This document shows positions 59,770 to 64,000 of a stretch of 64,000 bases of DNA, one piece after another. Position 1 is the first letter of the stretch. Each line of letters starts with the position of its first letter. Both the position numbers and the translations under genes were made by a program. The DNA is from Methanospirillum lacunae (lineage in GTDB: Archaea > Halobacteriota > Methanomicrobia > Methanomicrobiales > Methanospirillaceae), in assembly GCF_046195335.1 (NCBI RefSeq), contig NZ_CP176093.1; one strand, 5' to 3'. Under the pieces are notes generated by a model. The model worked only from the letters and a program-made list of their open reading frames with translations, was not told where the DNA came from and did not search any database.

Positions 59770-60234
59770 TCAGGCCTCCTGCTCGGAGACGATCATCTCG
59801 ATGTTGACGGTCTGCCGATCTTTGGGAGTTGCCCGGCCCATTGCACGGGGCATGAAACTCCGGCGACGGATACCGCGGTTTGCTGACACATGGATGATAC
59901 GGAGTTTTTCCGTGTCGAGTCCGCTGTATTCAGCGTTCTTGCGCACACTGTTAAAGAGCCGGAGATAAACCTGGCTTGCCTTCTGTGGGTAGCGACCGCC
60001 ATCCCAGCCGACAAGGCCACGTTTGTGGGCCACATTTCGGTTGAATTTCTTGAAGGGGATGGCCTTTTTCAGGTCAACCACATCATTCAGGTATGCTTCA
60101 GCCTCTGCAAGGGATTTCCCCCTGACAAACCGGGCAATCTCAATTGCGTGCTTGGGGGAGATAGGTGCCTCATTCACCCTGCCACGGGCAAGATTGTCCC
60201 CTTCCACCTTGTTTGAATACTCGATTCTTCCCAT
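59770..60234 (-). CDS. rpl22p: 50S ribosomal protein L22 (uL22)
   Basis: This 154-residue protein (EAPISPKHAIEIARFVRGKS, ending RRRSFMPRAMGRATPKDRQT) is the archaeal form whose beta-hairpin lines the exit tunnel. It lies 5 bp after rps19. Confidence 0.96.
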   Translation of the reverse strand: MGRIEYSNKVEGDNLARGRVNEAPISPKHAIEIARFVRGKSLAEAEAYLNDVVDLKKAIPFKKFNRNVAHKRGLVGWDGGRYPQKASQVYLRLFNSVRKNAEYSGLDTEKLRIIHVSANRGIRRRSFMPRAMGRATPKDRQTVNIEMIVSEQEA

Positions 60235-60239
60235 TCACA

Positions 60240-60653
60240 TCACTTCAGTGGAACGAACTTACTCGACCGTGTTGCTCCAATACCAGCAGAACCGTGAGCG
60301 ACTTTCCTTCGTGTCAGGGCGAATTCTCCAAGGTAATGGAAGACTGCTTCAGGCTGAATCTCAACCTTAACAAACTCCTTCCCGTTGTAAATCTCGATTT
60401 CACGTCCAATCATCTCTGGGAGAATGATCATATCGCGGACATGAGTCTTGACTCGGCTGTCACCCTTACGCAGATCAGCAAGAAGTGTGTCCTCGCTGAT
60501 GGTCCATCCACGGAGAACCTTCCGCCGTGCCCGTGAGGGCATGACCGGAAGCAGTTCCTCAATAGTCATGGATTTGAGAGCCTCGGCGTTGAATCCATGA
60601 TATGTGAACTCTTCCTTTCGCCGTGGCAATTTCTTCTGAATCTTCTTTGCCAT
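60240..60653 (-). CDS. rps19p: 30S ribosomal protein S19 (uS19)
   Basis: This 137-residue archaeal-type protein has an N-terminal extension (RKEEFTYHGFNAEALKSMTI) and the conserved core VKTHVRDMIILPEMIGREIE, ENYNGKEF-like strand and GEFALTRRKVAHGSAGIGAT. It is a small-subunit head protein, 4 bp after rpl2. Confidence 0.95.
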   Translation of the reverse strand: MAKKIQKKLPRRKEEFTYHGFNAEALKSMTIEELLPVMPSRARRKVLRGWTISEDTLLADLRKGDSRVKTHVRDMIILPEMIGREIEIYNGKEFVKVEIQPEAVFHYLGEFALTRRKVAHGSAGIGATRSSKFVPLK

Positions 60654-60657
60654 CCGC

Positions 60658-61371
60658 TTACCTCCTTCTGCCTGTGCGGCGTGCGGCTATGTGCCCAACC
60701 TTCCGGCCAGGGGATGTTCCGCGGCTCACTGTCTTTGGTCTGCCAGCGTGCTGATGTCCTCCACCACCGAATGGGTGATCGATAACATTCATAGCTTCAC
60801 CTCTGACCCGTGGCCAGTTGCTTGCGGTATTCTTCATCTTGTGATATTTCTTACCGGCCTTGACGAACGGCTTCTCGCTGCGGCCACCGCCTGCGACAAC
60901 ACCAACGGTTGCACGGCACTGGCCGTTGAACCACTTTGTCTTTCCGCTTGGCATCCGGACTGCAACCCGGCCTTCCATCTTGTCGGTGATCATAGCCTGA
61001 ACGCCACCTGCACGGACGAACTTTCCACCATCATTTGGTCTGGCTTCAATGTTGCAGATGTATGCACCAGTCGGAATTGCTGACATTGGAAGTGTGTTTC
61101 CATTCTTGTAGGAGACTTCAGATCCCCAGGACATTGTGTCCCCGATTCCAAGTCCTTCCGGAACAAGAACGTACTTCTTCTCACTGCCTTCAACTTCGAC
61201 CTTGGCGATAGGTGTGTGTCTGGCCGGATCATGCTCAATGTCAATAATGACCGCATTAACCGTGGTGTCATTGCGTCCAAGGTGACGCAGTTCTGCCTTG
61301 TACCGGTGTGACGGTGCACGGTAGGTTGGTCCTCCGTGTCCACGGCTTTGTGTTGTGATTCGATGTCCCAT
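60658..61371 (-). CDS. rpl2p: 50S ribosomal protein L2 (uL2)
   Basis: This 237-residue protein (MGHRITTQSRGHGGPTYRAP, AIPTGAYICNIEARPNDGGK, WPRVRGEAMNVIDHPFGGGG) is the archaeal form. The conserved HPFGGGGHQH segment lies near the peptidyl-transferase centre. It is 11 bp after rpl23. Confidence 0.97.
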   Translation of the reverse strand: MGHRITTQSRGHGGPTYRAPSHRYKAELRHLGRNDTTVNAVIIDIEHDPARHTPIAKVEVEGSEKKYVLVPEGLGIGDTMSWGSEVSYKNGNTLPMSAIPTGAYICNIEARPNDGGKFVRAGGVQAMITDKMEGRVAVRMPSGKTKWFNGQCRATVGVVAGGGRSEKPFVKAGKKYHKMKNTASNWPRVRGEAMNVIDHPFGGGGHQHAGRPKTVSRGTSPGRKVGHIAARRTGRRR

Positions 61372-61382
61372 CTTGCACCACC

Positions 61383-61631
61383 TTACATTATGCCGAGACG
61401 GCTGAGAATCTCCTCTGCGGCCTTTTCATTGGTAAATCCGATGATGGCTTTCTTTTCACCCTTGGTGGTCATCATCGTCCTCACTGAGGTGACCTGCTGG
61501 CCGAACATTTTCTCGACCGCCTTCTTGATCTCCGGTTTGGTTGCATCGCGATCAACCAGAAACTGGAGTTTGCTCTCGTTCTCTACCCCATAGGTTGCCT
61601 TTTCAGTTGCATACGGGTACTTCAGAACCAT
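61383..61631 (-). CDS. rpl23p: 50S ribosomal protein L23 (uL23)
   Basis: This 82-residue protein (MVLKYPYATEKATYGVENES, KPEIKKAVEKMFGQQVTSVR, KKAIIGFTNEKAAEEILSRL) lies at the tunnel exit and docks SRP. The start overlaps the rpl4 stop by 1 bp. Confidence 0.96.
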   Translation of the reverse strand: MVLKYPYATEKATYGVENESKLQFLVDRDATKPEIKKAVEKMFGQQVTSVRTMMTTKGEKKAIIGFTNEKAAEEILSRLGIM

Positions 61632-62380
61632 TATTGTTCACCCCCGAGTCTGACAATTGCATCTTCAGTCCAGACAGTCAGACGTGCAGACTGAGTACCT
61701 GGAGCGAGGAGTTCTACATTCAGACTATCAACCGGGCAGACATCTACCCCAGAGAGGTTGCGGGCTGCACGCAGTGGTTCGTTTCCGGTTACAATAAGCA
61801 GGCTTTTACGCTGTTTGTACCGTCGACCACGCATTTTTCCGCGACCTGCACGGACCTTGCGAGAGCCTTCTGCCTTGAGAACGTCATCATAGACACCGAT
61901 TGCGCGCAGTGCTGCAATGACATCGCGTGTCTTTCCAAGTGATTCAAACTCATTGGTCAGAACAAACGGAAGAGAGCCTTCAAAGACATGCCCTCGTGAC
62001 TTGACGAGTTCATCGCTGATAGTTGCCGCAATTGCTGAACTAAGAGCTTTTCTTCTCTCTTTGCGGTTGATGTCGCGTGTCAGAATTTTCTGAACTACAG
62101 GCGGATGTGCCTCACGACCACCTTTTGCCTGTGGAACCTTTGCAGCCCGGGAGCTGTTCTTCAGACGTGGAACATGTGATGCACCACGACCACTACCCCA
62201 GCCGACGGCTGATTTAGTGATACCTGCATAGACGTATGCACCATGGGGCTGATACCGGTGACTCTGAATCGAGATGACCGCCTTTTTGATTAAATCTGGG
62301 CGGTACTCGGACGCAAAGACAGACGGGAGTTCGATCTCATGGTCAACCGAACCTGACAATGATAAAACCTGTGCTTTCAT
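61631..62380 (-). CDS. rpl4p: 50S ribosomal protein L4 (uL4)
   Basis: This 249-residue protein of the archaeal/eukaryotic L4 (L1e) type has PSVFASEYRPDLIKKAVISI, the loop with WGSGRGASHVPRLKNSSRAA and RGRRYKQRKSLLIVTGNEPL. It lies 5 bp after rpl3. Confidence 0.96.
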   Translation of the reverse strand: MKAQVLSLSGSVDHEIELPSVFASEYRPDLIKKAVISIQSHRYQPHGAYVYAGITKSAVGWGSGRGASHVPRLKNSSRAAKVPQAKGGREAHPPVVQKILTRDINRKERRKALSSAIAATISDELVKSRGHVFEGSLPFVLTNEFESLGKTRDVIAALRAIGVYDDVLKAEGSRKVRAGRGKMRGRRYKQRKSLLIVTGNEPLRAARNLSGVDVCPVDSLNVELLAPGTQSARLTVWTEDAIVRLGGEQ

Positions 62381-62385
62381 CTAGA

Positions 62386-63399
62386 TCACCCCTGTTTGCT
62401 CTGCTGGCTCACGAATTCGACCACCGGCTCGCGGGCCTTGTGCTCACCCTGACGGATTGCATGTCTGATTCTTACAAGACGCTTGCATGGACCAGGGAGT
62501 GAACCCTTGATAAGGACATATCTGCTCCGGACTTCGCCGTAGTGCAGGAACCCACCTTCTGGAGTAACATCTGCCCCGTCTTCACCAATCCGGATGAGGC
62601 GTTTGTTGTATTCAGTCCGCTGCTGGTATCCCATCTGACCCATCATTGGAACCTGCCACCGTACGTGGTGAGGATTCCATGGTCCGAGTGTACCAACATG
62701 GCGTTCTTTGCCACCACGTGAGTGTTTGCGTTTACGGAGGTGAACTCCCCAGCGTTTGACAGGACCCTGGGTACCTTTTCCTTTCGTGATTGCAGTAACA
62801 TCGGTGTACTGACCAACCTGGAACATCCCACGGATGTCAACATCCTTACCAAGCATGCCGACAGCAAAGTCAAACCGCTCTGCCATACTTCCACCACCAA
62901 TCCGTGTCTCCATAAGGTCAGGGACCTTCTTTGGGACACCAGTGAGGAGTGCAGGCCGGGTGTAGGTTATTGCAATAACCTCGACAATTTTATCTGCCTC
63001 GATAGCTTCGCGAATCTTCTTTTCAGCCTCTTCGCGCTTGTAGTTCTTTGGCAGGTTGATTCTGCGTCCAAGATCAGACTCAAGGTTTTCTGCCCAGATC
63101 TCGGTCATTGGATGGTGACCGTAGGTATCTTTGCGGTAAACACGAATTGCAGCAACCTTCATGTCAGGTACTTCTACAACGGTGACCGGAACCATGATGT
63201 CCTTGCCTTCATTTGGACTCTTTACATGGTCGTCGACCATAATGACATGAGTCATTCCTACCTTATATCCGGCAAAACCCTGGAGCGCTGGCTCTCCTTC
63301 ATATGCGGGCCATGCATGATATTTCGGTACCTGGCTCTTCGCCCGTTTCCGCGGGCTGAATGCCAGGGAACCCATGCGGGGTCTGTGTACGTTTGGCAT
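62386..63399 (-). CDS. rpl3p: 50S ribosomal protein L3 (uL3)
   Basis: This 337-residue archaeal L3 starts MPNVHRPRMGSLAFSPRKRA and has GFAGYKVGMTHVIMVDDH, KGTQGPVKRWGVHLRKRKHS, GKERHVGTLGPWNPHHVRW. It is the first gene of the cluster that continues to cmk at 48991. AAGGA lies ~13 nt before its ATG. The promoter for the whole operon should be in 63400-63900. Confidence 0.96.
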   Translation of the reverse strand: MPNVHRPRMGSLAFSPRKRAKSQVPKYHAWPAYEGEPALQGFAGYKVGMTHVIMVDDHVKSPNEGKDIMVPVTVVEVPDMKVAAIRVYRKDTYGHHPMTEIWAENLESDLGRRINLPKNYKREEAEKKIREAIEADKIVEVIAITYTRPALLTGVPKKVPDLMETRIGGGSMAERFDFAVGMLGKDVDIRGMFQVGQYTDVTAITKGKGTQGPVKRWGVHLRKRKHSRGGKERHVGTLGPWNPHHVRWQVPMMGQMGYQQRTEYNKRLIRIGEDGADVTPEGGFLHYGEVRSRYVLIKGSLPGPCKRLVRIRHAIRQGEHKAREPVVEFVSQQSKQG

Positions 63400-63914
63400 T
63401 TTTCTATCAGTCCTTCTGTCTGTATCAGATCATTCAGGCACTATTCGTGACCAAATGATAGTCGATGCAGGATCAGAGACACGAAGTATACCTACAGCAG
63501 AAGCTGCATAGAGCGAGCATCTGCTGAACGAACGTTCAAGACCAGCCTCTCCCCACAACGTCAAGGTACCAGAGGTCATATGCGCCCTCATTATAGAGAG
63601 TGCCAGAACAAACTCCTTGGCGTGTAGTCAGGCGGTCAGATGTAATGCGTTCAGATACCGGTCTCTCGTAAGATGCGTGAAATTCAGGCTTGACCTGTGA
63701 AAAATCACAGATAACGGGCCGCATCGTCCACCCTTGCCGAAATCACATCCCACTATATCAGCCCATTGCGATGAACGCAATCCTGTCACTTCGCAGAAAT
63801 ATCATTTTTCTACGAAATAACTGTCAAATATACAGGTACCCAAAAATACCCATAGATTCAGGCTTCATACATATGAGAGAAAAAGAGTAATAAAGGTATT
63901 GCTAACAGGAAGCG
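63400..63914. other. Upstream region of the ribosomal operon without a confident gene
   Basis: These 515 bp hold a 62-codon minus-strand frame at 63536-63724 (MRPVICDFSQVKPEFHASYE ... YNEGAYDLWYLDVVGRGW). A shift by one base near 63545 would extend it to a TGA near 63431 (GLERSFSRCSLYAASAVGIL...). It may be a decayed or frameshifted small gene, or a non-coding leader. No tRNA, SRP RNA or RNase P RNA fold was recognised. AT-rich sequence at 63790-63900 could hold promoters. Confidence 0.35.
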
Positions 63915-64000
63915 TCATTCAAAGTAGAGATCTCCATCATCTTTGATGTAGACCTCAATTGGATTTCGCACATACCGTGAGCGGTTCTTTTCAGGGATCT
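63915..64000 (-). CDS. C-terminal end of an unidentified protein (cut by window edge)
   Basis: The minus strand reads IPEKNRSRYVRNPIEVYIKD, then DGDLYFE and a TGA at 63915-63917. The upstream part lies outside the window. The hydrophilic, regular sequence in an otherwise gene-dense region makes a real gene likely, but the family is not recognisable from 27 residues. Confidence 0.5.
   Translation of the reverse strand, partial: IPEKNRSRYVRNPIEVYIKDDGDLYFE

Noticed and set aside
52493..60785. Many long plus-strand frames opposite the ribosomal genes
   Set aside because: They are shadows of the strongly biased codon use of the ribosomal operon and show no domain of their own.

Overview
The window comes from a hydrogenotrophic methanogen of the Methanomicrobiales, most likely Methanospirillum or a close relative. 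The placement rests on an archaeal ribosomal-protein cluster (L3-L4-L23-L2 through SecY-adenylate kinase-DUF106-cytidylate kinase, with archaeal/eukaryotic-type L19e, L32e, S4e and Rnp1), on SepCysS (tRNA-dependent cysteine synthesis, typical of methanogens), on DUF1890/DUF1894 proteins, and on many PAS-rich sensors. Genus-level assignment is inference; no alignment was run.

Layout. 0-4.7 kb: 5' part of a secreted subtilisin-like protease, a decayed reverse-transcriptase fragment, an EFR1-type flavodoxin/ferredoxin fusion, and a redox cluster (Rieske, double CDGSH, SnoaL-like) divergent from a TrmB-type regulator. 4.7-11 kb: signal transduction (soluble 4-PAS chemoreceptor, CheW, an HTH-multiPAS protein split by a frameshift in a poly-A run) and a tRNA-Cys gene. 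11-16.2 kb: a lipoprotein thioredoxin, then an unusual minus-strand operon of ABC ATPase, HypB/UreG-like GTPase, Fe-S protein, signal-less substrate-binding-like protein, E1-like ThiF and a ubiquitin-like sulfur carrier. 16.3-24 kb: TSUP exporter, response regulator, tandem two-CW proteins, small HTH, radical SAM enzyme, DUF1894/DUF1890, and an orphan secreted binding protein with a 3' frameshift. 24-27 kb: membrane PP2C phosphatase paired with a carboxyltransferase.

27-38 kb is a sulfur-mobilisation island: sulfur carrier + TtuA-like tRNA thiolase, two cysteine desulfurases, NadA, an IscU scaffold, SepCysS, MetY and MetX-CBS. With the tRNA-Cys gene it covers sulfide assimilation, Cys-tRNA formation, Fe-S assembly and tRNA thiolation. 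A near-palindrome, TTCACrATyGTGAA, recurs upstream of several of these genes and two HTH genes. I read it as the operator of an uncharacterised regulon.

38-47.6 kb: a lipoprotein MBL hydrolase with DUF3006, a membrane-tethered Cys-rich double winged-helix protein, a small secreted protein, and three tandem large membrane proteins with extracytoplasmic Ig-like/PEGA modules and cytoplasmic kinase folds that lack the catalytic and DFG aspartates. 47.9-63.4 kb: an AI-2E family transporter converging on the ribosomal-protein/SecY operon. 63.4-64 kb: an upstream region without a confident gene, and the 3' end of one more minus-strand gene.

Strongest candidates for undescribed biology: the TTCACrATyGTGAA regulon with its possible Cys-rich membrane regulator, the ATPase-GTPase-FeS-binding protein-E1-carrier operon, and the three-member tandem pseudokinase array.
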